From positions 73,156,494 through 73,220,493 of the forward strand of contig NC_134535.1 of assembly GCF_050624435.1 (NCBI RefSeq): a stretch of 64,000 nucleotides of DNA, written 5' to 3'. The translations under genes were made by a program, and so were the position numbers. Source of the DNA: Tenrec ecaudatus (taxonomy: Eukaryota > Chordata > Mammalia > Afrosoricida > Tenrecidae). Shown here piece by piece: positions 11,313 through 22,254 of the stretch. The first letter of the stretch is position 1. Each line of letters opens with the position of its first letter. The notes under the pieces are model-generated. The model was given only the letters and a program-made list of their open reading frames with translations, ran no database searches and was not told where the DNA came from.

Positions 11313-11388
11313 GAGGAGCCTTCAAAAAGTTCATGGATATTTTCCATTCTCTTTTAACCACATTTCCATGATTTTTTTTCAAGCCCCG
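11313..11388. mobile_element. Mariner-type MITE (short palindromic element)
   Basis: About 76 bp with inverted ends: left 'GGAGCCTTCAAAAAGTTCATGG', right 'CCATGATTTTTTTTCAAGCCCC'. Related palindromes occur at 48170-48241 and 63161-63238. Short elements of this form are known as non-autonomous Tc1/mariner derivatives in mammals. Confidence 0.65.
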
Positions 11389-12720
11389 TGTAACCTATAT
11401 TCTAAGGGACTTAACTTATGTGTAATGATTTTAAGTTTTACAAGTCAACCGAGATTACCTCTAGGGTTTGAAAAATTCTAGTACTTTTTTTCTGTACAAA
11501 GTTGGATGAGTCTGGTTTTAAAAAAAGCCATCGTAATTTTTATTTTATACTTTCATCAAATGATTTGAGCTTAAATATTTCAAAAGGGGAAGGCTGCTTA
11601 AGATAAATATGTGTAATTAGCAGGGGGTGAGGGAACAGTTTTAATAAACCCCTCCTCAAAACAGAACAAATAATAATTTTCCTCTAAAACCATAAGTGGG
11701 GACCGACAGAAATACTTTCCCCACAAAATGCAAACCATTTTTCATATAACATGTGACTGCAAGTGCTTCCATTTCTGAACCTCTGCAAACTCTGGAATTG
11801 CCTTGTTGTTACTAAGAAAACCCTAAAGCTGATTGTTACACAGGCCATTTGTTGACATCAAAGCGCCAAGAATGGTGCTGCATTGTCATCTAACCCATTT
11901 GCATTCTGCATGGGCGCAGGCTGAAGGGCATCCTTTTAAAAAATCTCTGCATTGTCCCAAGTTGCCCTCAGCATCATCAGACACATGCAAGTCTATGAAT
12001 GAGCCATGTCCATGCATGGAGAGCCAGTGCTTTTCTTGTCAGACAATATGATCATAGTGAAAGCTTTGTATTCCCACTGTTGTTTCTGAAAAGAAATAGG
12101 AAATACATTGTTTAGATTCTAAAGCAACTAAAATAGAGGCATTCTGTGGCAGATGGGATTTTTATGAGCTGTTTGTCACCACATACCAGTCTTGTTAAGA
12201 AGCAATCGTTTTCTGCTTCATTACACTAAGATAGCCCTGTTTAGGGTTCCACTCAGCTGTGAAATGATTTTAAAACTTCTATAAGGAATAGAGATGGGCT
12301 TTTATATATAATAAAGATTGTTGACAAAAATGTACTAAAACACAAAGAAAGTGGTCAAACGCACTATTTTTTGTGTCAGGGGAAATAGAGATACACCGAG
12401 TCCCTATTTAAGCTTATTCTGCTTATTTATGCCAACAGTGAAAACTACTTAATACTTTTCTTTTTTCCCACCACTAAAAGGTTAAGAGTATCTTTTCTAT
12501 TTTTACATAGTCTTCATGGCAGATATCACGTAAACAGAAAGAGGTGAATACTGGAGTGAGGATCAAGTTCAGCTTAAAACAGGTAAAAAGAAAGCAAACT
12601 TGATGCACGTAAGACACACACTCCGAGGTGGATGACCCAGGGAGTAAGGTAAGCATAGGCTGACTTGCAATTTCAATGACTTTCACCAGGGATGTCATGT
12701 GGGAAACAGGTGGAACTCTT
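11389..12720. other. Unassigned AT-rich sequence
   Basis: No gene or repeat recognised. Open frames (11833-12051 +, 12474-12698 -) have no recognisable motif. Confidence 0.45.
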
Positions 12721-12996
12721 CAGTACAGATTAGTAGTAAGCACAAGTAAGCCCATGCCTAGTTTGGTTACTGAGGACTTGGTCCCAATCAGAAATTATAA
12801 ATTTGAAAAGTTTTTTTATTCTGTAGAAACAACATGTAGGAAGGTCGAATGAGGTTGGGAGAAAGACGGATGCTAGCCAGAGGTAGAAGCAGAATGTTTG
12901 ATATGGTGAAAATTTTTCAAATTGTTCACTACAGATTAGAAAGTAAGCACAGGAGTGCTTCTGTTTACCTTGTTTATTGGGTAATCCAACACTGAA
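12721..12996. repeat. ~200 bp tandem repeat, unknown family (locus 1)
   Basis: The motif ACAGATTAG...AGTAAGCACA occurs at about 12725 and again at about 12931, 207 bp apart. Each copy is followed by a 'GCC(C/T)ATGCCT...TT(G/A)' or 'CTTCTGTTTACCTTGTTTATTGGGTAATCC' region. The sequence between them (GGAAGGTCGAATGAGGTTGGGAGAAAGAC, then TAGAAGCAGAATG) is matched at 32405-32475 in locus 2. I do not recognise the family; an L1 5' UTR monomer or an LTR internal repeat are possible. Confidence 0.6.
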
Positions 12997-13074
12997 TATA
13001 CCATACCTTATAATGTCTGTCCTTTGCTCCAACTATGTTTGGGTTTCTTTTCCACACCCATACCCCCAAAAAGC

Positions 13075-13310
13075 CCCTCCAAACTCCACTCCATTCCAAG
13101 CTCATAGTGACCCTATGAGCTCACCAAGTCCATTCCAGCTCATAGTGACCCTACAGAACTGGGCAGAGCTGCCCCGATGGGTTTGCTGGACCGTAGCTCT
13201 TTACAGAAGTAGAAAGCCTCATCTTTCCCCTTGGAGCAGATGGTCGTTCCAAACTGCTGACCTTGTGGAGCTGACAGCCCTGAGGACACTCACTACTCCA
13301 TCAGAGACGG
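13075..13310 (-). mobile_element. AfroSINE
   Basis: Complement of an AfroSINE: 'CCATTCCAGCTCATAGTGACCCTACAGAACTGGGCAGAGCTGCCCC', 'TCTTTACAGAAGTAGAAAGCCTCATCTTTCCCC', 'TTCCAAACTGCTGACCTTGTGGAGC'. The first ~35 bp of the 3' end appear twice ('CCATTCCA(A)GCTCATAGTGACCCTA' at about 13091 and 13131), a small local duplication. Confidence 0.85.
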
Positions 13311-13471
13311 TTCAGCTTGTTGTTTTCAAGATTAGAAACGCAACCACAAGGTCTTTCCTGACTCAACTCCAGATACAGCATAATTTGGGGTAGGGGGCTG
13401 GGGTGTCAGAAGAGCTTGAATCAAGCCTGGCCAGGCCCTTCCTCCCTTAACTGGGCTGGTGCTGTCATGAT

Positions 13472-13895
13472 GGTTGTTAAGTGCCATTGAGTTGGTTCTG
13501 ACTCACAGCAACCCGTGCACAACAGGACTAAGCCCTGCACAGTCCTCGGCCATCTTCACGAGGGTGCCTATGCGTGAACCCCTCAACGCAGCTGCTGCGT
13601 CCATCCATCTTGGTGAAGAGCTTTCTCCTTTTGGCTGCTCCTCCACTCTACCAAGCATGAGGTCTTGCTCCAGGGACGTGTCCTGAGAGCATGCCCAAAG
13701 AATGCCCAATAAAGTCTCACCGTCCGTGCCTCCCAGGAGCACTCTGGCCAGACTTCTTCCGAGACAGATTGGTTTGTCCTTTTGGCAGTCCGTGATACCG
13801 TGAACATTCTTCGACAGCGCCACCTTTTCAATGCATCCGTTCTTCTTTGGTCTTCCCTATCCACTTTCCAACTGCATGTGAGGCGGCTGTGGGGT
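13472..13895 (-). mobile_element. RTE LINE 3' end (C-terminal coding part and tail)
   Basis: Minus-strand frames keep the RTE C-terminus: a W-x-x-R-x-x-x-x-x-S-x-T-A-K-R-T-N region, then P-E-C-S, then F-G-H-A-L-R-T. The left end, 'GCCATTGAGTTGGTTCTGACTCACAGCAACCC', is the stretch RTE shares with AfroSINE. Several frames overlap because of frameshifts, so no intact protein exists. Confidence 0.85.
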
Positions 13896-14643
13896 TCAGC
13901 CAGAGCCCACCAGTTCAGCAGAAGAGGCACTGAATGTTTTGTGGAGTTTGGTGAACAGTTGTTAAAATGATCCTTGTAATCAGGGTTTTCTCGAGGGTGG
14001 GGGGCTGCCCAGCCCCTCAATGTGGAAATCACAAGGTTCTATTCTTTACTCTTTTTAAAGTTCATCTGCACGGCGGTGTATTCTAAGTGCCTGCAGTAAG
14101 GGTCATTCTGCACGTAGGTGGAACTATGCTTGTACTGTTTACTGATTCATTTCATAAAACACTTCATATATTGTGATGAAATGCTACTTTTCAATTCCCT
14201 TGCACCTGTCACTTCGGTAAGCAAAATATAATGTAAAGAGGAAAAGTGCCAAACACCAGAAGGTGACAGGCTGTCATTCGCTTCAGCTTTGTGTGATGCC
14301 CCAAATTCCCACGAGCTGTTATGAGTGAATGATGCAGCTGCTGAGAGTGTTCAAAGAGCTAGAAATATTGTCAGAACGACTGCTGTATGTTCAGCAGAAG
14401 CGGGAAGGGTTTTCCAAAGATGAATATAGTATGTTCAGAGAAAAGAAGTTACCTGTTTCTAAAATATCAAACACAATGGCTATTATCTAACTGGATGACC
14501 GCCTCCTTCAGGGAAAAGATGGTTAAGGGAACTGCACACAGCCAGCGACGCTCAGATCAGAGAAGAATGTGGCAGTGAGGGCACCAATCAAGAAGCAATG
14601 TGGAAAGACCTTAACAGTTTTGGGGTTTTTTTGGCTTTCTTTT
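13896..14643. other. Unassigned sequence
   Basis: No gene or repeat recognised. Confidence 0.45.
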
Positions 14644-14653
14644 GTCTTTGTTA

Positions 14654-15336
14654 ATAATTAAATCATTTTATTGGGGGCTTATACAACTCTTATCAAAATC
14701 CACACATGCATCCATTGTGTCAAACTGTTGTACATTTGTTTCCCTCATCATTCTCAAAACAATTCCTTTCTGCTTGAGCCCTTGGTATCAGCTCACTTTC
14801 TCCTCCCTCTCCCCCTCCCCCATGACCCTTGATAATTTATAAATTATTATTATTTTGTCTTATCTTACACCGTCAACGTAGCCCTTCACCCACTTCTCCA
14901 CTGTCCATCCCCCAAGGAGGAGGTTATATGTAGATCCTGTAATCTGTTTCCCCTTCCTCCCTCACCTTCCCTCCACCCTCCTGGTCTTGCCATTCTCACA
15001 ACTGGTCCTGAGGGGTTCATCTGTCCTGGATTCCTTGTGTTTCCAGTTTCTATCTGTACCCGTGTACATCTTCTGGTCCAGCCAGATTTGTAAGGTAGAA
15101 TTGGGATGATGATAGTGGGACGAGGAAGCATTCAAGAATTATAGAAAAATTGTATGTTTCATCATTCTACACTGCACCCCGACTGGCTCATCTCCTCCCA
15201 GCCACCCTTCTGCAAGGGGATGTCCACTCTGCACTCCCCTCATTCATAATGCTATGGTTTTTTTGGTCTTTGTTGCCTGATACATGATCCCTTCAATGCC
15301 TCGGGATCTCACAGGCTGGTGTGCTTCTTCCAGGTG
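14654..15336 (-). mobile_element. L1 3' end, 5'-truncated, with target-site duplication
   Basis: Complement of the window's young L1 3' UTR: begins 'ATTAAATCATTTTATTGGGGGCTTATACAACTC' and runs through 'CTTGATAATTTATAAATTATTATTATTTTGTC' to 'GGTGTGCTTCTTCCAGGTG'. GTCTTTGTTA flanks it at 14644-14653 and 15337-15346. The frames inside (14642-14842 +, 14886-15131 -) are not genes. Confidence 0.85.
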
Positions 15337-15554
15337 GTCTTTGTTACTTTTATTGGTCTTTGCCAGCTATTATTCAATATTTTTCATTAACACTTTAAAA
15401 CTCTTATAACATAATCTAGTTTTGTGTAACTCCTTCATTGTTCTTATTAAAGTATTCACTGTGTGAAATAATAAACTACCTTTTGGTATATTGTTTTTTC
15501 ATACTTAAAAAGGTCACTAGGGCAGCAAATGAGTTGTTATATTATTTTATTTCC

Positions 15555-15870
15555 ATCATTGGTATGAAGCAATTGAAAATAGCATGAGTTGGATCAGGTG
15601 TACTTTAGTCCTCAAAGTTATTTTCTTTGCTTTTTAATATTTCAAAGAGGTCTTATGCAACAAATTTATTCAATGCACTGTCATTTGATCTCTTGATGTC
15701 TGCTCCCATGATCATGGATCCAAGCAAGACAAAAGCTTTGACAATGTCAAGCTTTTGTTCATTTATCATCATGTTGCCTATTGGTCCAGTTGTAGTCTTC
15801 TTTACATTGAGTTGTAATCCACACTGAAGGCTGAAATCCTTGATCTTCGTCAGCAAGTGCTTCAAGTCTC
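15555..15870 (-). mobile_element. RTE LINE fragment
   Basis: The minus strand encodes an RTE stretch just after the reverse transcriptase (15865-15653: MKHLLTKIKDFSLQCGL, later TGPIGNMMINEQKLDIVKAFVLLGS), the longest unbroken RTE frame seen in this segment. It is bounded by unrelated sequence on both sides. Confidence 0.85.
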
Positions 15871-15936
15871 CTCACTTTTTTCAAAAAGAAAAGAAAGTGT
15901 GTGTGGCAGATTGTTAATAAGCCTTAGGTTTATTAA

Positions 15937-16010
15937 AAGGAGCCCAGACTGTGCAATTATTAAATTAATCCTTAAATGATAAGCTAAAAGGTCAACAGTT
16001 TGAACCAGGG
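15937..16010 (+). mobile_element. AfroSINE 5' fragment
   Basis: Short match to the tRNA-like head: GGAGCCCAGACTGTGC, then CTAAAAGGTCAACAGTTTGAACC. No tail is present. Confidence 0.55.
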
Positions 16011-16084
16011 CTTCTTATCAGTACATTCTGGTTTGACACCCCCCAACTCAATCCCAGCTCAGAATTTTCATTTCCATGTCATAT

Positions 16085-16148
16085 AGACTGAATCAGAATC
16101 TACATTTTAACACTATCTCCTGGTGATTCTTATACATCCCCAAGTGAT
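16085..16148 (-). mobile_element. MER5-like hAT fragment
   Basis: 'GAATCAGAATCTACATTTTAACA...CTCCTGGTGATTCTTATACAT' resembles the complement of a MER5 hAT element. A similar stretch in the opposite orientation follows the L1 insertion at 16606. Confidence 0.45.
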
Positions 16149-16605
16149 TCTTTTTTTTCTTTCTTCTTTAAAAAATCATTTTATTGGGGGCTCATACAAT
16201 TCTTATCACAATCCATCCATACATACATACATTGTGTCAAGCACCTATGTACATTTGTTGCCAACATCATTCTCAAAATATTTGCCTTCTACTTGAGCCC
16301 TTAATAGCGGCTGCTCATTTCCCCCTCCCTCCCTACTCCCCCCTACCTCATGAACCCTTCATCATTCATAAATTATTATTATTTTGTCATATGTTACACT
16401 ATCTGACGTCTCCCCCCCACCCCGCCTTCTTCTCTGCTGTCCCTCCCCCAGGGAGGAGGCTATACGTAGATTCTTGTAATCAGTTCCCCCTTTCTACCCT
16501 ACATTCCCTCCACCCTCCAGGCATCGCCACTCTCACCACAGGTCCTGAAGGAGTCATCTGTCCTGGATTCCCTGTGTTTCCAGTTGCTATCTTGCACTTT
16601 GTGGT
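16149..16605 (-). mobile_element. L1 3' end, 5'-truncated
   Basis: Starts with a T-rich tail (complement of poly(A)) and 'AAAAAATCATTTTATTGGGGGCTCATACAATTC', then follows the L1 3' UTR through 'CTTCATCATTCATAAATTATTATTATTTTGTC' and 'GGGAGGAGGCTATACGTAG'. The 152-codon plus-strand frame at 16184-16642 is antisense to the L1 UTR and not a gene. Confidence 0.85.
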
Positions 16606-16665
16606 GTACAGGAGAATCACCAAGGATCTTGTTAAAATGTAGATTGCAATTTAGTATGCCTTGGG
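16606..16665 (+). mobile_element. MER5-like hAT fragment
   Basis: 'GGAGAATCACCAAGGATCTTGTTAAAATGTAGATTGC' is an inverted, diverged match to 16085-16148. Confidence 0.4.
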
Positions 16666-17639
16666 TGGAAATGCAAAATATCAGCTTGGCGTTGAACCAA
16701 AGTCAACCAGTTCAAACACTTGCCACAAGACCCCAATGGCAAAACTAAACATCACTAAGCAACACTAAACATCAATATAGCTTGAGAGGCTGTGAGGTTC
16801 AGCTGATTTAGGATAAGCTCAATTATGTTCACCTGAGCCCACTCACCTACCTGCAGTTTGACTGACATAGTCATGTCTGCAGAATGGCTCTCCTAGGTCT
16901 TAGCTGGTTCCTGGGTGATTTCAGAAGGCCTCAACATGTACAATTGGGACTGTTTTGCTCTGCTTTAAATTTTCCCACTGGCTGGCCTTCATTCATCCTC
17001 GTGACATGGCCAAAGGACAAAGAGAGAACAAACCAAGTCACACAGCACTCTTCAAGCCCTTGATTGCAACACATTTGTATCCATCCCAACTGTGTATCCA
17101 AAGCCAGTCACACAGCTGGGTTAAGAGTTACGTGAATGTGTGCTACCGAGAGAAATGGCCAACATTGAAGAACAGGACCATGAATGCCATCAGTCTGCAC
17201 ACTTGTTGAGAGTAGCAAAGAATGGGTTCAGAGCGAAAGCTCATAAAGCCACTAGCATTGGACTGGGAATCCACGAGGAACTGAGTAAAGCCTTCATTTC
17301 CTTCCTACCTAAAACATACCCAATCTTTTTAAGTCCCCCTTCAATTAATCCACTGAGGTTTGCATTTGTTTGTTCAAAAATCCAAATGTAAACTAAAATT
17401 CTTATATAAGGAACTTGTAGTGTTGTCTCCTTTTCAAACCAGGGACAAGGAGCAGTGTTCAGTAGTAGAATTCCAGCTCCTAATCAGGATACCCCAGTTC
17501 ATTTCCTGCCCAATGCACTTTATACACTGCTCTGTGAAGGTGTGTGTATTACTATGAAATTTAACAAGCTTCAGCAGAGTTTCAAGACTAAGATAAACTA
17601 ACATGATCTACTTCAGAAAATCAGTTAATGAAAGCTGTA
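16666..17639. other. Unassigned sequence
   Basis: No recognised repeat. Overlapping short frames (16955-17209, 17140-17391, 17360-17557) show no domain or motif. Confidence 0.45.
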
Positions 17640-18835
17640 TGGATCACAACATTCAGATCTACAGCAGGTCCTAGCCCTGGAAGAGGATCAGGCAGCATTT
17701 ACTGCTACATGCATAGTCACCATGAGCTGATATCAGCTAACAACAGCATCAATTGTCATTGAAGTAGCAGTCCAGATAGCCAAAGACATATTGCATTGGG
17801 TAAATTTGCTGCAAAAGACCTCTTTAGAGTCTTGAAAAGCAAGGATGTTACTTTGAGGACTAAGGTGTGCCTGACCCAAGCCCTGGTAGATTCATTTGCC
17901 TCATATGCATGTGAAAGTTAGATGTTGAATAAGGAAGACCAAAGAACAATAAATAAATCTGAATTGTGGTACTAGAGAAGAATATTTAAAGTACAATGGA
18001 CTGCTGTGGCAGTTACATAATCTGTTGTCAATTTCAGACTTAAGAGTGAAGGGATGGAGTTTAGCCTGTCATTCAGGTCACAGCTTGATGAGCTCATTTG
18101 GAGGCTCTAAGGAAATAAATCGTTCACTGGAGGCGGGACACATGCTCACTCCCTGCTTGCTGACTAGACACATGGAGCTGTCCTAGAGCCCTGGAGCTAA
18201 AGGAACCACGTGGAGACCCCTGCCAATTTTGAGATGCCTCTACCACCACTGGATCCACCAGACTTCCCATAATCCATTGGCAGTGATCTTCCTGCATTCA
18301 GCATACTTGCATGTGTTTCATGAGTCTGAAGAGGAATTTATACATTGGTATTGAATACATGATCTAATATCGGACTTACAGACGATCTGGGCTAGGCTGG
18401 ATATTTTCTTGGTATTCAATTGCTCTTATACATAAAGCTCTTTCTTATACACGTATGAGTGTCTATGAATTTGTTTCTCTAGTCAACCCTGACTAACACA
18501 ACTGCCAAAGGCACAAACAAATCTGTCTTGGAAGACATATGACCAGAGTGCTCCCCAGAGTCGAGGACAGTGAGACTTCATCTCACATACTTTGGATATG
18601 CTGTTAGCACATGTCCCTGGAGCAAGACATTAGGCTTGGTAAAGTGGAGGGGCAGCCAAAATGAGGAATGCCCTCAGGGAGATAGATTGACATAGTGGGT
18701 GTAACAACAAACTCATGCTCGAGAACAATTGTGAGGCTGGGACAGGACTGGGCAGTGTTTCATTCTGTTGCGCACAGGAGTGCTATGGACTGGAACTGAC
18801 TCAATGACACCAAACAGCAACAAGAACAGCAAACC
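17640..18835 (+). mobile_element. RTE LINE 3' part, split by a solo LTR
   Basis: Host element in two parts: 17755-18004 ('CATATTGCATTGGGTAAATTTGCTGC', 'TCTTGAAAAGCAAGGATGTTACTTTGAGGACTAAG') and 18501-18835 ('CCAAAGGCACAAACAAATCTGTCTTGGAAGA', 'CATTAGGCTTGGTAAAGTGGAGGGGCAG'). It ends in the shared RTE/AfroSINE tail (GGAACTGACTCAATGAC) and A-rich CAACAAGAACAGC. A related tail fragment precedes it at 17640-17754. Removing the LTR restores a continuous RTE order, but the coding frame is broken by stops and indels. Confidence 0.85.
18005..18500 (+). mobile_element. Solo ERVL-type LTR with 5 bp target-site duplication
   Basis: Opens TGTGGCAGTTACATAATCTG and closes CTCTAGTCAACCCTGACTAACACA, the ERV-L/MLT2-like start and end. 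It is 496 bp long, flanked by ACTGC at 18000-18004 and 18501-18505. No internal gag-pol or second LTR is present, so it is a solo LTR left by LTR-LTR recombination. Closest copies in this window: 52620-53196 and 63565-64000. Confidence 0.92.
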
Positions 18836-20315
18836 AGGCAGACATTCTCACTTTCAAGGAAACTGGAATCTGTGTGACAAGTCCTCATTGAAATGTATTT
18901 AAACAGGCAGAAAACAAAGATTCTTTCTTTACCAAAATACATATACCTATCATATGGCATGCCTAGGGTTCCACTGGAAGGAAGTGGCCAGCAACATGAT
19001 CATTCTCCTCTGCAGTTTGGGATGTGGGTACTTCAGAAGAATACTTGGCATATTCCGGGGAAGAACCTTTCCATTTCTGCCCATTCTGTGGGGGCAGATG
19101 TTCTCTATACACATATTGTGCCTTAAACCTTTAGCCCCCAAAACTTGAGCATGAAACTAGTTTAAAAAAAACTTGAGCATGAAACTAGTAAACTAGTTAA
19201 TAAAAACTAGTAAAGTAGTAAAAAAAACTAATAAACTAGTAAAAAATGAGCTCTGAAAATCAAATATGGACAAAAGAAAAGAGTTTCCATATGTACGTGG
19301 CAAGCAAATGAAGTTTGACCAAAAAAAGAAAAAGACTGAACAGGCCAATTTAGAGGAAACTGGAAAGTGTTTTCATCTCAGTAAGTAGGAGAACGTTCAC
19401 CAGACCAGACTGAATTCTCTAGTTCTGGGCATTGCTAAGGGAGGTTCCACAGTTTCCAGGAAGCAGAAGAAGGGAATTTTCACCCATCCCACCCACTCAC
19501 ATTCCCTCTGGCTATCTCTGAGCTGAGGTGGATTCTTCCACCTCCAGAATGAGAAGCTTCGGCTAAAAATGTTTCAGTGCATGAACCAAAGAAGCCCATA
19601 TGAAGCAGAAGTGGGAAAACATAGCCAAACACCTCTGGAGACTCAACAGAGTCCAAAGTAGCTGCTCCCCACTCTTATCACTCTCCTAACCTTCTCCAGG
19701 CCCCTCCTGTTTCATCTATAACATCGTTTTACCTTTGAAACTTTCTGTAATGATATACCCTGCTTGTTTCATACAGGCAATCAATAGGTAAATTGTTTTC
19801 CCCAAACTTTGAGGCAAATAGGTACTTCAAGAAGAAGCACGAAGTAGCTTTGTGTAATGTGTTCTCTGGGTGCCAGAATAAACAGTAAGCTCCAGTACTA
19901 GAAAGCAGAGCCAAAGCAAACCCAGGGAAATGTGCAGAATGAGACTAAAAATGAACACATTAGCTGATTCACTAGAAAACACTTAGAAGTTATGCATTAA
20001 AAATATAACTAAAATAGAAGAATCTATAGACAACCTTAAAGAAAATTCAGCCTGCATACTATTTAGGCAAAACCAAGGTCATCATTCATAAATATCAAAG
20101 ATCAATAAGTATTTGAGGAAAAGATATAGCTTACAAGAGAACCAAACTAAGGGAATGGAAGAATTAGTATCATCAGTACTAATACTGTTGTCATTATCAT
20201 TAGTATCAACAGAGATATTAGTATCCTCAAAAGATTATGAAGAAAAAGGAAAATCCAAAAAGATAATAGCATTTTAGAGGGATAAAATATCATCAGTTAA
20301 ATTTTTTTTTAAATC
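18836..20315. other. Unassigned AT-rich sequence
   Basis: No gene recognised. Contains the ACTAGT-rich patch at 19142-19245. The purine-rich part at 19930-20310 may include worn LINE sequence but nothing definite. Confidence 0.45.
19142..19245. repeat. Low-complexity ACTAGT / direct repeat cluster
   Basis: A 19-mer (ACTTGAGCATGAAACTAGT) occurs twice, 28 bp apart (19143 and 19171), followed by a run of degenerate AAACTAGTAA-like units with A tracts, to about 19245. Confidence 0.8.
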
Positions 20316-22047
20316 ATGATCCTTGAACTAACTACAAGCTTTTCTTTCTTGTGTTTTGTTTTGTTCTTTGTCAGTGGTTTGTTGTTGCTGTTGTTGTTTT
20401 GCTGTATATTACTGCTTGGCTTTGCTCTGCTTTGTCTTTGTGCATGTTATTATTTCCGCAGGTCTGTCTAAATAAGACAGGCTGGATGAACAATCTGGAG
20501 AAGAAAACAATGGGACCGACAGTTCTGGGGGGACATGGAATAGGGGAAGTTTGGGGGAAAGGAAGTGGTGTTAAGAAACCTAGGGAAAAGGGAACAACTT
20601 GGGATCCAAATTGGTGGTGAGGTGGGTGTGGGAGGCCCGGTAGGGCTTGATAAAGGGTAATGTAATGAAGAGGTATTGCTGAAACCCAGGTGGTGATGGA
20701 GCATGATAGTGCGACAGGAGGAAAGTCAAGGAAATAGAGGAAAGAGCTGGGAGGTAAAGGGCATTTATAGAGCTATAGATAAAGACATGTACATATGAAA
20801 ATATATTTATGTATGAGGATGGGGAAATAGATCTATGTGCCTATATTTATAGGTTTAGTATTAAGGTAGCATAAGGACATTGGGCCTCCACTCAAGTACT
20901 CCTTCAACTTTCTTCTATTAAATGGGCATTCTATGATGCTCACCCTCCCAATACAGCCACTGAAGACAAAGCAGGTGAATAAACAAATGATGGTGCCCAG
21001 CTACCAAAAGACATGGCATCTGGGGGTCTTAAAGGCTTGAAGATAGACAAGCGGCCATCTAGCTCAGAAGCAACCAAGTCCACATGGAAGAACATGCCAG
21101 CCTGTGTGATCACGAGGTACCAAAGGGATCAGTTATCAGGCATGAAAGAACAAAATATCATATCATTGGGAGCACACCTCCATGACACGATCGCTGAACA
21201 CAAATTGGTGCATAAGCAAATGTGGCAAAGGAAGCTGATGGTGCCCAGTTATCAAAAGATATAGCATCTGGCATCTTAAAGACTTGAAGGTAAACAAGCA
21301 GCCATCTAGCTCAGAAGCTCAAAGCCCACATGGAAGAAGCACACCAGCCTATGCGATCACGAGGTGTCGAAGGGATCAAGTATAAGGCATCATCAAAACA
21401 AAAAAAAATCTTTCCATAGTGAATGAAAGATAAGTGCAGAGTGGAGACCCAAAGCCCATTTGTTTGCCAGTGGAGGTCCCCTTGCAGAGGGGTCTAGGGG
21501 AGTAGACGAGCCAGTCAAGGTGTTATGTAGCACCAATGAAAAATACAACTTTCCTCTAGTTCCTAAATGCTTCCTCCACCCCCTCCCCCACTATCATGAT
21601 CCAAATTCTACCTTGCAAGTCTGGCTAGACCAGAGAATGTACACTGGTATAGATAGGAACTGGAAACACAGGGAATCCAGGGCAGATGATACATTCAGGA
21701 CCAGGGGTGTGAGTGGTGATACTGGGAGGGTAGAGGGAGAGTGGGTTGGAAAGAGGGAACCAATTACAAGGATCTACATGTGACCTCCTCCCTGTAGGAT
21801 GGACAACAGAAAAGTGGGTGACAGGAGAAATCAGGCAGGGCAAGATATGACAAAATAATAATTTATAAATTATCAAGGGCTCATGAGGGAGCGGGGAGGA
21901 AGGAGAAAAATGAGGACCTGATGCCAGGGGCTTAAATGGAGAGCAAATGTTTTGAGAATGATGAGGGCAATGAATGTACAGATGTACAATTGATGTATGT
22001 ATGGATTGTGATAAGAGTTGTATGAACCCCTAATAAAGTGATTAAAA
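20316..22047 (+). mobile_element. L1 3' UTR copy, ~1.7 kb, 5'-truncated
   Basis: The longest uninterrupted copy of the window's young L1 3' UTR. It starts in a T-rich part ('TTGTGTTTTGTTTTGTTCTTTG'), passes 'GACCGACAGTTCTGGGGGGACATGG', 'AAGACATGTACATATGAAAATATATTTATG', 'CTTAAAGGCTTGAAGATAGACAAGCGGCCATCTAGCTCAGAAGC', and ends 'GAACCCCTAATAAAGTGATTAAAATTAAAC'. The segment with 'AAAGGCTTGAAG...CATCTAGCTCAGAAGC' is present twice (about 21028 and 21278), a ~250 bp internal duplication not seen in the copies at 41073-42366 and 42635-44021. No coding sequence. Confidence 0.88.
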
Positions 22048-22254
22048 TTAAACAAATAAAAATCAAAATGTAAAATATGGTCTATTTTGTTAGTGGTATG
22101 TATGTGTTTGCATACAGAGATGAGTGAAGCATTTAACCCACACTGTGAGCAGAAAATTGCCTGTGGGGAGTGCAATAAAATTGATGGGCTGAGCAGGAGA
22201 TAAAGGAGAACTTTCATTATAGCAAAATTGGGATGGTATCCATACCAGAAATAC

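Noticed and set aside
16184..16642. 152-codon plus-strand frame
   Set aside because: Antisense L1 3' UTR; similar frames arise in the other minus-strand copies (14642, 40057).
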